Assembly (NCBI GenBank): GCA_025766275.1
Contig: JAFKAC010000009.1
Span: 310,001-374,000, forward strand
Source of the DNA: Lactarius indigo
Lineage: Eukaryota > Basidiomycota > Agaricomycetes > Russulales > Russulaceae
Direction of reading: 5' to 3'
Length of the DNA: 64,000 nt
The position numbers were made by a program, and so were the translations under genes. The notes beneath the pieces were generated by a model. It ran no database searches. It saw only the letters and a program-made list of their open reading frames with translations, and had not been told where the DNA came from. Positions 17,760-29,333 of the stretch are shown one piece after another; position 1 is the stretch's first letter; each line of letters opens with the position of its first letter.

Positions 17760-20156
17760 CCGAGCATCCGCCGGGACGTATATGAATACGTTACAGGATG
17801 TGCTGACTGCCAGCGAAACAAAGTCAATACCAGACCAACTCATGCCCCGTTACACCCAATCACCGCCGTCACGGACGCCCCTCCTTTCCATACCATCGCT
17901 CTCGACTTCATCACTAAACTGCCAGTCTCCCAGTCGTACGACAGTATTCTGACCGTCACGGACCACGACTGCAGCAAGGCGTCCATATTTATCCCATGCA
18001 ACGAGGGAATAACAGCAGAGGAGACCGCCATTTTGTACGTCAATCATGTGTTCAGACGATTCGGACTACCGCGTAAAATTATCAGTGATCGAGACCCTCG
18101 GTTCACCTCCAAGTTCACACGAGAAGCGTGCCGCATATTGGGCATTCAACAGAATATCTCCACGGCCTATCACCCGCGCACGGATGGGCAGTCAGAACGG
18201 ACCAACCAATGGCTCAAGCAGTATCTACGATTCTGGGCCAACGAGCGCCAAGATAACTGGGCAGAGTATCTCCCTATAGCAGAATTCGCTCACAACAATT
18301 GGCCCCATGAACACACAAAGCAATCACCGTTCATGCTTCTGATGGGATACAACCCGACGGCTGATTGGACGGATAAGCCATCCCCAATTCCAAACGTGAT
18401 CACCAGACTGACACAATTAAAGGAGGCGCGTCGACTTGCCCAAGACCTTATCAAAAAGGCACAAGATAGCTGGGTCCGGCATAAAGATACCCCACGCTAT
18501 CAAGTCGGTGATCAGGTGTGGCTAGAAGGGAGGCATTTGCGAACCAATCAGCCCACAGCAAAATTAGCGGCGCGATGCCACGGACCGTTTAGGGTGATAC
18601 AGGTGATGTCTCCATACAACTACCGGCTCGAACTTCCCACGCAGTGGAGCATCCATCCAGTGTTTCACATCGATCTCCTTACGCCGTACAAAAGCACGGC
18701 CTTGCATGGCGAAAACTTCTCACGACCACCACCGGATCTTGTGGAAGGCGAGGAGGAATATGAAGTCGAAGCCATTTTAGACTCACGGCATTTCGGCCGT
18801 CACAAGAAGCTCCAATACCTCGTCAAGTGGAAGGGTTATCCAGACTCGGAGAACCAGTGGGTCGATAAGGATGACGTATTCGCACCAGATGCGATTAAGG
18901 CGTATCAAGCGGGCCGGACGGCCATACGATCCCTTAAAAGCCAGCTCATGAATGATCAAGGAGAGCATCCCTCTTACTTCCAATCCGCTCATACCTCTAT
19001 GCCCACTTCTCCTCTCAGACATGTCACCACGGCGATCCTCCTCGACCAAGTCGTACAAGACGCCGCCAACCTCATCGAAGACGACGAAGAAACCGTGGTT
19101 CAACAGGTCCAGCTCACTCCGTACACACCTGCAAACATGCGAGCGGGGCATATCACCGCTCAAGAATGGGCTAATGTCTTACAGAGGTTCCCCGACCCGA
19201 CTCACCAGCCCGACGACGAGCAGCAGCATGCCGTCGCTCACATCTTCAGAGACGACAATGGCAATCGAGAACCCGTTGCCATTATCCCCCCAGGTGACGA
19301 CCTCATCGGCACGAGGGGAATTCTCCCCGCCGACCGTCCCCTCGAAGACCCAACAGGAGTTAGAAGCAGCGGAGGATTGGCGGAGGACGGCGAAGGAGTG
19401 GGCCGACGAACAACTGCGCTTAGCGCAGAAGAGGTTGAGCGAGTTGCGGCAGCGCAGGCATCGCTCCCTGACGACGAGGCTCACACTGACAACGAGGATT
19501 ACTACCCGGTCAGACACCCCCTCCTTCGAACGCACAGCCACCCTACTAATCCCCGAATCACCCCATGGCTCGTCCATACTGACGGAACCCCCATGTCTCG
19601 AGGACGTGTGCGACTGCCCGGCATCGCACTTCACACCCCCATCACGCACGACGACGACCCGGCGCAGGTCCTTGCGCCTGAAGGGTTCAGGGCGAATCGA
19701 CAGCCCCATTACATTCACTTCCCCATCACTGGGCCCGACGGCGTAGAGAGGGATGCTACCCACATTCAGATCGTCGGAGGTGCGAATCCTTTTGTACTGG
19801 GACTTATCCCGGGTTCCCCCCATCTCTATGGCAAACCCCTCTACGCCTTCCCGATGCTACCGGCTGCGAGACGCGCCTTCATCGCCCACGAGGATCTAGT
19901 CATCCTCGCCGCCGACAAGATCACGGACCGTGCACTGAACCGCATCGGGGATGAGTCCCTGACTGCGGAGGTGACACGTTATAGAGCAGCCGCGTACGAG
20001 GAAGAACGGCTTGCGGCTCGCATTCGCCAGCTTCAGGCGATGCGGCTAGCGGCGAGGGACGACAAGCAGGATTGCATCTACCACTTGGAGAGGGCTAACG
20101 TTTTCGAAAGGATTAGTGACGAGCAGTCCACGTGGACGGTGCGAGATTTTCGGTGA
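17760..20156 (+). pseudogene. Element C pol, right fragment: integrase core, chromodomain, C-terminal extension
   Basis: The frame continues W-W-P-S-I-R-R across the target duplication. The zinc-finger cysteines (C-A-D-C-Q) come first. The integrase core has D-H-D-C, S-D-R-D-P-R-F and D-G-Q-S-E-R-T-N, and a chromodomain lies near 18750-18890. About 400 residues of C-terminal extension follow to the TGA at 20154-20156. The extension contains the overlapping +1-frame ORF. The piece is open throughout; it is dead only because A and G split the gene upstream. Confidence 0.92.
19021..19746 (+). CDS. Overlapping +1-frame ORF inside Pol extension (element C)
   Basis: 241 codons from the ATG homologous to the start in element B. 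The frame is also open upstream to an ATG at 18952, but E and B support 19021. It is very similar to the B copy from M-S-P-R-R-S-S-S to the stop. C is interrupted elsewhere, so this copy only shows that the frame stayed open. Confidence 0.5.
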   Translation: MSPRRSSSTKSYKTPPTSSKTTKKPWFNRSSSLRTHLQTCERGISPLKNGLMSYRGSPTRLTSPTTSSSMPSLTSSETTMAIENPLPLSPQVTTSSARGEFSPPTVPSKTQQELEAAEDWRRTAKEWADEQLRLAQKRLSELRQRRHRSLTTRLTLTTRITTRSDTPSFERTATLLIPESPHGSSILTEPPCLEDVCDCPASHFTPPSRTTTTRRRSLRLKGSGRIDSPITFTSPSLGPTA

Positions 20157-20186
20157 GTCTGGGGACTCACGCTAAGAAGGGGGTGG

Positions 20187-20638
20187 TGTTACGATTCTCG
20201 TATTGGACCCTTACTGTACTGGTTGTGGCTACGGCTGTAAGGTATATTAGTCACGGACTCGGGGTTTACGATAGGAGTTAGGCGTTGGGAGATGACTCGA
20301 TCCTAGTACAGGCAGTAGTAGTATTAGGATTGCGGTACTTACGCGATACGTTGGACGCTACGATACGGTGACTCATAGCAGCGCTTGAAAGCCTGCTTTT
20401 CTTGTATTTAAGGGAGCCGCAAAAGACCAAGATACGCCATCTTGGTCTTCTTCAATCGTCACTTCTTGTCTTCGTCTTCCTTTCGCCTTTGCCGCAGCAG
20501 GAGCAAGGCCGCAGTTATACTAGTGTCTTCGAACATCTAGACAAAGCCTTCGTGCCATACGCCTCGAGGCGTGACCAGCTAAGTCATCAAGTCGCCTTCA
20601 TCGAGCTCAGGTCGAGCTAACGCTGTGACGGCGTTACA
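20187..20638 (+). repeat. Element C 3' LTR
   Basis: 452 bp, TGTTACGATTCT...GACGGCGTTACA, preceded by the purine tract at 20174-20186. It carries a TATTTAA box near 20404 followed by the AAGACCAAGAT / ATCTTGGTCTT hairpin shared with B, E and F. Immediately to its right the gag of element F resumes in antisense. Confidence 0.92.
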
Positions 20639-21117
20639 TGATGGATAGTTAGAGACTCAGTTTGTTGTATGATGTGTTCGCCAATAGCTCCTAGACTGGC
20701 TTCTTCTGCTGGCGTATTTCCTCGGTCTGGTGATTGTTGGCTGTCGGAGGTCTCGTCTCCGCTGATTCCTTCGTCCGTATGTTCCTGTGCTTGTCTGTCA
20801 ATGGGACCGTAGTCTGCGTGGCTGTTAAGTTCTCGCGCGTCGATGTCACAGTTGTAATTTCTTCCGGCTGGTCGTACAATATCCCAGCGATGGTCTATAG
20901 GGTTCCACATAACCTCGGTCCAACAAAGGTGTTCGAAATTGAACTCAACAGGTCGAAAACGGTTTGGACCGTTGAACTCCACAAAGTACCCAGTGTCTTC
21001 TCCTCTTTCTCTCCACTGAGCCGCTCCTAAGAATCTTGTTGGTACGTTGCGATCGCCTCGTCGTTCGATATGATAGGGACGGAAGGACGTCCACTGGTCT
21101 CTAGTCGAATACGCCAT
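20639..21117 (-). pseudogene. gag: Element F Gag N-terminus, truncated by element C
   Basis: About 159 residues beginning with a true ATG in a strong context (A at -3, G at +4). The order R-D-Q-W-T-S-F-R-P-Y, V-P-T-R-F-L-G-A, F-V-E-F-N-G-P matches Gag of B and E. The acidic stretch then begins and the frame is broken by element C. It is the only gag start in the window that uses ATG. Confidence 0.88.
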
Positions 21118-21124
21118 GATGAGG

Positions 21125-21135
21125 ATCTTGGTCTT
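21125..21135 (-). promoter_or_regulatory. Element F primer-binding site, self-priming type
   Basis: AAGACCAAGAT in element orientation, two bases after the LTR. It is complementary to ATCTTGGTCTT in the LTR (plus-strand 21368-21378), which lies about 26 bp after a TATAAATA box (plus-strand 21404-21411). Confidence 0.7.
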
Positions 21136-21137
21136 AA

Positions 21138-21615
21138 TGTTACGCTCCACCAGCGTTAGTCCGACCTGGACTTCGAGGAAGGCGTAATCGACTTAGCAAA
21201 GCAAGGGCGAATGGGGATCTTGTATCAACCCAACGCAAGCTGAACAGGGGCACTCTTGGCACACGCCGCAGCTAAGATGAAGAAGTACTATCCCTTGGTG
21301 GATAGGAGTGGAAGTACTCTTAGTCCAAGACTAAGGCAAGACGAATCGGAAAGGATGTGGATTGAAGAAGACCAAGATGGGGCTCTTGGTCTTCCGAAAC
21401 AACTATTTATACAGATACACGCGGGCTTTAAAGCGCCGCTGAGACGATAGGAAACCAGTAGCGTAACTAGCTCGAACCCTAGTACAGCTATCCTAGTAAT
21501 GAGTCATGTATGAGCCACAATCACATGTGTACTACTACGATGACTGATACGATGTAAATGTCCATGACTAATACTATGAGTCGGTCCGTAGTCATAACCG
21601 GTTGCGATCGTAACA
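21138..21615 (-). repeat. Element F 5' LTR
   Basis: 478 bp. In element orientation it begins TGTTACG and ends CGTAACA, a perfect 7-bp inverted repeat, unlike the other gypsy LTRs here, which end in GTTACA. A TATA box and the AAGACCAAGA/TCTTGGTCTT motif are present. The second LTR is not in the window. Confidence 0.88.
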
Positions 21616-21965
21616 AACTGCCCACGCTTCGATATCTTCATTTTGTTCGGCAACTGTTGCGACGCCATCTTTTGCGCCAACTTTCTTCTTCGGCCCTTGG
21701 CCTTCTTTGCCGCCACCTTTTGCCCAACAATCGGTCTTCATATGACCTTTCTTGTGACAATTGAAGCATTCAATGTCACGCTTCTTCTTTTTGTTCTTCT
21801 GGGCTTCTGCGGCAAAAGCTTCAACTTGAGTAGTCTTGGGCTTGGCTTTACGGAGAAGACGTTTGTTGTACTCATCCATGATGATGCGGATGACTGTCGC
21901 AGGGGTGATAGTAGTGAGGCTCATATCGGCATTGGTAGTGATGATGCTGATGTTAGCGTCATATG
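21616..21965 (-). pseudogene. gag: Copia-type Gag, C-terminal part with zinc knuckle (element H)
   Basis: The frame continues from the N-terminal part as S-Y-D-A-N. A Lys-rich stretch follows, then a CCHC knuckle C-F-N-C-H-K-K-G-H-M-K-T-D-C that binds the RNA genome. The frame runs into the LTR of F after E-A-W-A-V. The family is the UBN2-type Gag of Ty1/copia elements. Confidence 0.9.
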
Positions 21966-21970
21966 AAGGA

Positions 21971-22500
21971 TGTTACGTTTCGACTGTATTCTGTAACGCG
22001 GATTTGACCCTTACTGTACCGGTTGTCACTACGGCGGTAAGGTATATTAGTGACGGACTTACTTACGGTGATACGGTAGTACGATAGGCGATAGGGTCTT
22101 GATAGCTGACTGATGACTAACGCCACTAGTACTGGTACTAGTAGTATTAGGGTTCGCGTTGTTTCTGCGATACGTTGGACGCTACTTTACTGTGACTCAT
22201 AGCAGCGCTTCAAAGCCTGCTCGACTTGTATTTAAACCGTCTTGTGAAGACCAAGATACGCCATCTTGGTCTTCTTGAATCGTCACTTGTCTTCTTCTTC
22301 TCTCTTCCCTTTCGCTTTCTTTCTAAAGTCATCCGATCTTGTTTCAAGACTCAAGACATCTAGGGCTTGCCGGTGTACCTCCGTGTATTCACCGAGGCAA
22401 GGGCTTGGACCTCCGCGTCTTCAAGTCAGTGTGCCGATATACCGCTAAGTTGTTACCGCCACTCGAGCTCAAGTCGAGCTAACGTCGTGATGACGTTACA
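21971..22500 (+). repeat. Element E 5' LTR
   Basis: 530 bp, TGTTACGTTT...GACGTTACA. It has TATTTAAA at 22229-22236 and a hairpin at 22246-22274, with the predicted transcript start near 22263. Four transitions separate it from the 3' LTR. Confidence 0.96.
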
Positions 22501-22502
22501 TT

Positions 22503-22513
22503 AAGACCAAGAT
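22503..22513 (+). promoter_or_regulatory. Element E primer-binding site, self-priming type
   Basis: AAGACCAAGAT, two bases after the LTR, is exactly complementary to LTR bases 22263-22273, 27 bp downstream of the TATA box. No tRNA-complementary TGG motif is present. Confidence 0.75.
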
Positions 22514-22519
22514 ACCACC

Positions 22520-24592
22520 GTGGCCGTAACAACAAGAGACCAGTGGACGAGCTTCCGTCCTTACTCGCTCCCAAGAAGAGGAGAACGTAACGTCCCCACG
22601 CGCTTTTTACAAGCTGCTAGTTGGAGGGAAAGGCAAGAAGAAACCGGATATTTTGTGGAATTCAACGGACCTAGCAGGTTCCGCCCAGTTGAGTTCAATT
22701 TCGACCACCTGTGCTGGGTGGAGATTACGTGGAACCCCATAGAATCTCAGTGGGACGTGATACGACCAGCCGGACCTCGATACCGCTGCGACATCGACGC
22801 GCGAGAACTCAATACTAGAGCAGATTGGGGCCCCATTGACGGGCAAGTACGAGAACACTCGACCGGAGAAGTAATATCGGAGGAAGAGAGCGAAGACGGG
22901 CAAAGTCACGAAGAAAGTGAAGGACGAGAGCCAAATCAAACAGAAACGAGCGGAGGAGCGATACAAGATCTCCTCATAGAACGAGCTGAGTCTGCACACA
23001 TCACCGAACCAGAGCCAATTCACATCCGATCCCCAGCCATCATGGCTACGATCACACGTGCAATGGAAGAAGTCGCAATGGAAGAAGCACGCGTAGTACA
23101 GGACGAAGCCAGAGACATCATTATGCCCATCAACCCGGAAACGGGAGTACGTATGACCGCAGATGACGCCGCAATCTTTAGAGCAATAGGATTGGACAGG
23201 GGAGACCCCCCATCAGAGCGACGACCAACAATGGAACTACCCCCGGGGATAGGAGGACCAGGGGGAGACCCGCCACCACCACCAGGAGGAGGCGTCCCAT
23301 TCGACCTACGAAGAACCGAACCACCAAGAAGGCCACCCCATGCCCCACCCGGAGGCGGAGGAGGTGGAGGTGGAGGAGGTGCTGGCGGAGGGGGAGATGC
23401 TGGGGACAGAGGACACCCTAGCGAGAAATTAACCAGCGAGCCACCTTCCATCTTTGATGGAGACAGACTTAAAGTCGACCAATTCCTCACGCAGTGGCAC
23501 GTTTATTGGGGCATGAATCTGGACGCCCCCATCATGCGCAACGATTACAGGAGATGTCTCCTGTTCCTCTCATACATCAAGGGCGGAGCAGTCAGCGAAT
23601 GGGTTCTATCCTTCCTGAACTGGCTCAATCGACAAATACAACGGGGGATCAGCCCCTACACCCGAGGACTGTGGGACGCCGTAGCCGACGGCTTCAGCCA
23701 GAGATTCGAAAACACACTTGAAAGAGAGCAAGCACAAGCCATACTACGAAAGGGCTTCAAAATGGTCGGAGAGGACATTGACAAGTACGTCAATGACTTC
23801 GAACAGTTGGCACGGAAGGCTCATTATCACCTTAACGAACCACAAACCATCGACCTCTTCACGGCGGGGCTACCCAAGGAACTGTTCAAAAACGCGTTCC
23901 AATTTGATGAGCCCATAACATTCGACGACTGGAAAAGGGCCGTCCTCAAGTGGCAGAAGAACTACATCCACCTCAAAGCCAGACTCAATGAATACAAAAA
24001 TACGACGACTCAACCGAAGAAGCAGACCGGCAATGCCGGATGGGCACTGCCACAGAATTTGCCACAAACTAATCCGTGGGCCATGGACACCTCGGCCGAC
24101 CGAGCCAAGGTACGACTGGCGGGGTCCGAGGACATTGACTTCAATAAACTACCTCACCATGACTGGCCGACGCCACCATTCCCACCACGAGGAGGCCCCG
24201 GAGCTAGAGGATGGGGAAGAGGCGGATCTAGAAGGGACTTAAGGAACGTCCTCTGCTATAACTGTCACGCGCCAGGTCACCTCTCACGAAATTGTCCGTT
24301 TCCTCGGCAGCAAAGACAGTGGCAAAACGCCCTGTCGAGCAGCCGGATGACGGAAACGGCCTGGCCCCAACAGTGGCCAGGATCCCCAGGTCCGACGTCC
24401 CAGTACGAACCATCCTTACCGGGATATGCAACGCCCGCACCCAGCGCAACGCCCGCGCCTCAAATCAAAGCAGCAAAGACAGCCGGAGAACAAGCCAAGG
24501 AGTGGCTAACGCAAGTGGCCAACAGCACGGATGAGGTGAAAGACCTCATACTCCAAGATTTGTGGGGAAAGGAGGGTTTTCAGGGCGCCTGA
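22520..24592 (+). CDS. gag: Element E Gag with N-terminal domain, Gly-rich linker and CCHC knuckle
   Basis: 690 residues. A TAA at 22502-22504 is in frame and no ATG follows, so GTG at 22520 (A at -3, G at +4) is the likely start, at the same place as in B. It has the N-terminal domain (R-D-Q-W-T-S-F-R-P-Y, F-V-E-F-N-G-P), an acidic stretch, and a Pro-rich then Gly-rich linker near 23230-23400. A capsid-like region follows, then a knuckle C-Y-N-C-H-A-P-G-H-L-S-R-N-C near 24253-24297. Pol overlaps in the -1 frame from the TTTT at 24577-24580. The gag frame has no stop until 24592. Confidence 0.9.
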   Translation: MAVTTRDQWTSFRPYSLPRRGERNVPTRFLQAASWRERQEETGYFVEFNGPSRFRPVEFNFDHLCWVEITWNPIESQWDVIRPAGPRYRCDIDARELNTRADWGPIDGQVREHSTGEVISEEESEDGQSHEESEGREPNQTETSGGAIQDLLIERAESAHITEPEPIHIRSPAIMATITRAMEEVAMEEARVVQDEARDIIMPINPETGVRMTADDAAIFRAIGLDRGDPPSERRPTMELPPGIGGPGGDPPPPPGGGVPFDLRRTEPPRRPPHAPPGGGGGGGGGGAGGGGDAGDRGHPSEKLTSEPPSIFDGDRLKVDQFLTQWHVYWGMNLDAPIMRNDYRRCLLFLSYIKGGAVSEWVLSFLNWLNRQIQRGISPYTRGLWDAVADGFSQRFENTLEREQAQAILRKGFKMVGEDIDKYVNDFEQLARKAHYHLNEPQTIDLFTAGLPKELFKNAFQFDEPITFDDWKRAVLKWQKNYIHLKARLNEYKNTTTQPKKQTGNAGWALPQNLPQTNPWAMDTSADRAKVRLAGSEDIDFNKLPHHDWPTPPFPPRGGPGARGWGRGGSRRDLRNVLCYNCHAPGHLSRNCPFPRQQRQWQNALSSSRMTETAWPQQWPGSPGPTSQYEPSLPGYATPAPSATPAPQIKAAKTAGEQAKEWLTQVANSTDEVKDLILQDLWGKEGFQGA

Positions 24593-27500
24593 ACCCGTCA
24601 GTCTGGGTGAGGGCCTTACAATGTAATTCTGTAATCGTGACAACGCGCTATCGATCTCTGCGAATTCCAGTAACTGTCCGAACGAATTACCAAACGACTG
24701 AAGTAAACGCGCTGGTGGACTCTGGAGCCACCGATAATTTCATCAAACCGAGAATGGCGACCCGGGCAGGAATCCCGACACAGCCTTTAGAAGTACCTCG
24801 CAAAATATGGAACATTGATAATACGGAAAACAAAGCTGGGTTAATCACTCATTACGTTAACCTAGAGGTGAAAACACATGGACAGATCAAACAGATGACC
24901 TTCCTGGTCACGGACCTCGGCAGCGAAAACATGGTACTGGGTTACCCATGGCTAAGTGCCTTCGAGCCCACAATCAGTTGGGCAACCGCAACCATGCATC
25001 CGGATATGCAACCGGTAGTTCTGGCTACTACCGAAGAATTACTCACAGCGCCCGCTGTACGGGCTTTAATTACCACAGAGAAAGAGGCGATTGTCCAAGA
25101 ACTAGAAGAAGATGAAGCCTTCGTACGGGCCACCACGTCAACAGAATTGGCCATATCAGCAAAGCAACAACAGACGGCGGCTGTGCTGCCACCAGTATAC
25201 GCCGAATTCAGCATGCTATTTAACGAACAAGCTTCACATCGCTTCCCCCCAGCAAGGCCCTGGGACCATGCGATCGACTTCAAACCAACGGCACCCGCAG
25301 CCATCGATTGTAAAATATATCCAATGACGCAAAAAGAAGAAGGCGAATTAAAGGAATTCCTCGAAGAAAAGCTAAAACAGGGATATCTACGCCCTTCCAT
25401 TTCTCCGTACGCCTCATCCTTCTTCTTCATTAAAAAGAAGGACGGAAAACTACGCCCGGTACAGGATTACCGGGTAATCAACTCGCATACTATTTGCAAT
25501 CAGTACCCACTCCCGCTCATTCAAGATCTCATCCTCGACCTCAGCAACGCCCACATTTATACGAAGCTAGATATTCGCTGGGGTTACAATAATATCCGTA
25601 TTCGCGACGGCGATCAGGAGAAGGCGGCCTTCAAAACCAAATTTGGTCTCTTCGAGCCCACGGTTATGTTCTTTGGTCTCACCAACTCCCCGGCGACCTT
25701 TCAATCGATGATGAACCACATATACCGCGACACAATCGCGAAGCATGAACGTCTCGGGACCACGATACGTGTTTATATGGATGACATTGGTATCGCCACT
25801 CACTTCGACCATGACCTGCCGGCCCACATAGCAGCCGTGCGCGATGTTCTGCACGTAGCAGCTGAACACGACCTCTATTTCAAGCTCGAGAAATGCCTCT
25901 TCCACCAGCCACGGATGGATTACCTGGGGGTAATCCTTGAGAAGGGGGTAACTCGCATGGACCCCGTAAAAGTTCAAGGCATCAAGGACTGGCCGACGCC
26001 AACGAAAGTCAAAGATGTCCGATCATTCCTCGGATTTTGTAACTTTTACCGACTTTTCATCTGCGGCTTCGCAACTCACGCCAAACCACTTACTAAACTT
26101 ACGCGAAAAGACGAAGAATGGCGATGGACCAAGGACGAAGACGAGGCCTTCAACACCCTCAAACGCCTCGTAACTGAGGAACCAGTGCTGGCACACCCGG
26201 TGCTCCAAGATCAGTTCGAATTAGAGGTCGACGCCTCCGGATACGCGGTGGGCGCAGTATTATTACAACGAAAGTCTCACGGAAAGAGGCACCCTATAGG
26301 CTACTACTCAGCTACACTCTCAGAAGCAGAGCGGAATTACGACATATACGACTTAGAACTACTTGCGATAGTCAAGGCTTTACGAAACTGGAGACCACTA
26401 CTCGCGGGAGCCCCACACAAAATCAAGATCTATTCGGATCACCTCAACCTACAATATTGGAAGTCGCCGCAGAAAATCAGTAGGCGAGTTGCAAGGGAAG
26501 TGCTCGAACTCTCAGAGTACGACTTTGAGATTCACCACATCAAGGGAAAGAACAACGGCAGGGCAGACGCGCTGTCAAGGCGCCCGGATTACGACCAGGG
26601 AACAGAAGACAATGACCAAGTTGTCGTCCTACCTCCCGAGGTTTTTGTAAGAACGCTCAACACCGCACGAACCTTCACCGCCAACCCAAATTTACTGCAA
26701 CCGCGCCATCAGCAAGACAACGAAGTGATCAAAATGTGGGTAGACCCCCATAATCTCAAGAAAATATAAGGAGAGTGGTACAAAGACGACCGGTTCGTAG
26801 TGACCGGACCTGCGTCAACGTATCGAGTACTGATACACGACCATCACGACTTGCCGATACATGGGCACCCGGGAATCGCGAGAACGCAACGACTCTTAGA
26901 GCGACACTACTGGTGGCCGAGACTGAGAAGGGATGTATACGAATACGTGCAGGGATGCGCAGAATGCCAACGAAACAAAGTAAACACGAGGCCCATACGA
27001 GCAGCACTGCACCCCATCACGCCAGTACTAGAAGCCATGCCATTTCAGACCATAGCCATGGACTTCATCACCAAACTCCCCGTGTCGAAGGGGAGCGACA
27101 GTATACTGACCGTCACAGACCACGACTGCAGCAAGGCTGCCATCTTCATCCCATGCCGAGAAGAGATAACCGCAGAAGAAACTGCCGCCCTGTACGTCGC
27201 TCACGTATTCAAACGCTTCGGACTACCGCGTAAATGCATCACCGACCGCGACCCCCGATTCGCGTCAAAGTTCACCAGAGAAGTATGCCGAATCCTGGGA
27301 ATTCAACAGAACATATCCACGGCGTATCACCCACGCACTGACGGGCAGTCGGAACGCACTAATCAGTGGTTGGAGCAGTACTTGCGCTTCTGGGTAAATG
27401 AGCGGCAAGATGACTGGACCACTTATCTGCCAATCGCGGAGTTCGCGCACAACAATTGGCCACATGAGCACACGAAGCAGTCGCCGTTCCAGCTTCTGAT

Positions 27501-29292
27501 GGGATTTAATCCGCGAGCAGATTGGACCGATAAGCCATCCCCCCTTCCTCACGTCACTGCTAGACTGACGCAGCTGAAAGAAGCCAGAGAGGAAGCCCAG
27601 CACCTCATGAAAAAGGCCCAAGAAGCATGGGTGCGCAACAAAGATACACCCAAGTTCAAAATGGGAGACCTCGTGTGGCTGGAAGGTAAACATCTCCGAA
27701 CGAACCAACCAACGGCAAAACTAGCGGCGCGACGCCACAGACCATTTCGAGTGACGCAGGTGATGTCCCCTTACAATTATCGATTGGAACTTCCCACGCA
27801 GTGGAGCATCCACCCAGTGTTTCACATCGATCTTCTCACACTGTACAAACAAACCCCTCTCCACGGTGAAAATTTCACACGCCCACCGCCAGAACTGGTC
27901 GATGGAGAGGAAGAATATGAGGTCGAGGCAATTCTAGACTCCCGGCACTTCAGCAGAGGAAGACGCCTTCAATATCTGATCAAATGGAAGGGATACCTGG
28001 ACTCGGAGAATCAGTGGGTCAACAAGGATGATGTCTTCGCACCGGAAGCACTTCGTCTTTATCAGGAAACACAAGCACACGGAAGAGCGGTTAAAAGGGG
28101 CTCGACCCGGACTCAGGAAAGTCACTCCCCTCTCCTTCGCTCTATCATTACTTCGATGCCCACTTCTCCCCTTCAACATGTCACACAAGCAGAACTCCTC
28201 GACTCCCTCGCCGAAGACGCCCGCGCCCTCTTGGCTGAGGACGACGACACCGAAGTACCGAACACTCAGCTCACCCCATGGACACCTCTTGCGCCAGCAG
28301 AGGGGCCTATCACCGCGCAAGAATGGGCCCACATCACCACCCGATTCCCAGACCCAACCACCGCTCCGGACGATGAACCCACCGTCGTCCATGTCTTCCG
28401 AAACGATCACGGCGAACGAGAACCCATCGCCGCTATCCCCCCAAGCGACGACCTCATCGGCGTTCGCGGAGTTTTCCCGAGCGACGACCAGCGTTCAAGC
28501 ACTGATGGAGTACGAGTTGGAGGGTTGGAGGAGAGTAGCAGCGGCGTGGCAGAAGGAGCAGCTCGACTCAGCAGCGGCCCGACTGAGGGAGATGCGAGAG
28601 CGACGGCAGCGATGGCGGCAGCTGAGGCTGGCCATGACGACGAAGATTACTACCCGTCAGCACATTCCTTCTTACGAACGAAGCGCGACGCTGATCATCC
28701 CGGCGTCACGCCATGGCTCGTCTACACCGACGGCTCCCCCATGTATCGAGGACGTGTGCGCGTGCCTGGCGCCGCCGATCACCGTCCGTTCACCGCCGCC
28801 GACGACCCCGCACATGTCATTGCGCCTGAAGGGTTCCGGGCGAACCGACGACCCCATTACATTCGATACCCCATCACCGGACCCGACAGCGTAGAGAGGG
28901 ACGCCTCGCACGTCCAAATCATTGGAGGAGCAGACCTGATCATATTAGGGGTCATACCGGGCTCACCACATGTGTACAGTAAGCCCTTCTATGCCAAACC
29001 CCACGTATCCGCCGCACTCCGCCCCACGTACCTGCACGAGGACTTGGTCATCTTCGAAGCTGACAAGATCACCGACCGCGCCCTCAACCGCATCAACAAC
29101 GAGTCCCTCACGGCGGAGGTCACGCGCTTCCGCGCGGCCAGCTACGAGCTGGATCGACTTCACGCTCGGTTAAGCCAAATCCGTGCCATGATCGAATGCG
29201 CGCAGGACGACAGGCGCGACTCCATTTATCGACTGGAGCGCGCCACTGCGTTGGAGCGTATTGCCGAAGAACAACGAGGGTGGCCGGCGTGA
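24577..29292 (+). pseudogene. pol: Element E pol with a single TAA, otherwise complete
   Basis: Protease D-S-G-A-T-D is near 24720, RT Y-M-D-D near 25775, and RNase H about 26225-26590. A TAA at 26767-26769 stands where C and B read Glu (K-K-I-E-G-E-W), a G-to-T change. The same frame then continues with the integrase zinc finger, D-D-E core, chromodomain (27910-28050) and C-terminal extension to TGA at 29290-29292. The overlapping +1 ORF lies in the extension. E could move only if supplied with integrase from another copy. Confidence 0.93.
28178..28894 (+). CDS. Overlapping +1-frame ORF inside Pol extension (element E)
   Basis: 238 codons from the ATG homologous to those in B and C; the frame also opens upstream to an ATG at 28028. 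It is more diverged from B than C is. It keeps the helix-prone W-R-R-V-A...E-Q-L...R-R-Q-R stretch, the S-S-T-P-T-x-P-P-C motif and the S-L-R-L-K-G-S-G-R end. Its survival in a diverged element is the main evidence that the frame is under selection. Confidence 0.55.
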   Translation: MSHKQNSSTPSPKTPAPSWLRTTTPKYRTLSSPHGHLLRQQRGLSPRKNGPTSPPDSQTQPPLRTMNPPSSMSSETITANENPSPLSPQATTSSAFAEFSRATTSVQALMEYELEGWRRVAAAWQKEQLDSAAARLREMRERRQRWRQLRLAMTTKITTRQHIPSYERSATLIIPASRHGSSTPTAPPCIEDVCACLAPPITVRSPPPTTPHMSLRLKGSGRTDDPITFDTPSPDPTA

Positions 29293-29333
29293 GACTTTCG
29301 GTGAGTCGGGGTCTCACGCTGAAAAGGGGGTGA

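Larger units (their letters stand above)
1..20638 (+). mobile_element. Element C: Ty3/gypsy chromovirus, left end outside window, split by A and G
   Basis: The visible parts are 1-464, 16071-17211 and 17760-20638; the rest of the span is element A (465-16070) and solo LTR G (17212-17759). Removing A and G with one copy of each 5-bp target duplication restores one continuous pol frame. The 5' LTR, gag and protease lie left of the window. C itself sits inside the gag of element F, whose gag resumes at 20639. Pol is followed by a purine tract (20174-20186) and a 452-bp 3' LTR. Its pol is closest by eye to that of element B. With only one LTR visible the insertion cannot be dated, but it must be older than A and G and younger than F. 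Confidence 0.9.
20639..21615 (-). mobile_element. Element F: Ty3/gypsy chromovirus, 5' end only (rest beyond C, off window)
   Basis: In element orientation: 5' LTR (21615-21138), primer-binding site (21135-21125), and gag from an ATG at 21117 until C cuts it at 20639. The remaining part of F should lie left of the window, beyond C. F itself is inserted in the copia gag of element H. The sequence right of its LTR (AACTG, 21616-21620) would be one copy of the target duplication. Confidence 0.88.

Noticed and set aside
22246..22274. LTR hairpin as a transcription terminator
   Set aside because: It sits at the predicted transcript start, shares its arm with the primer-binding site, and lacks a following T run; a role in priming explains it better.
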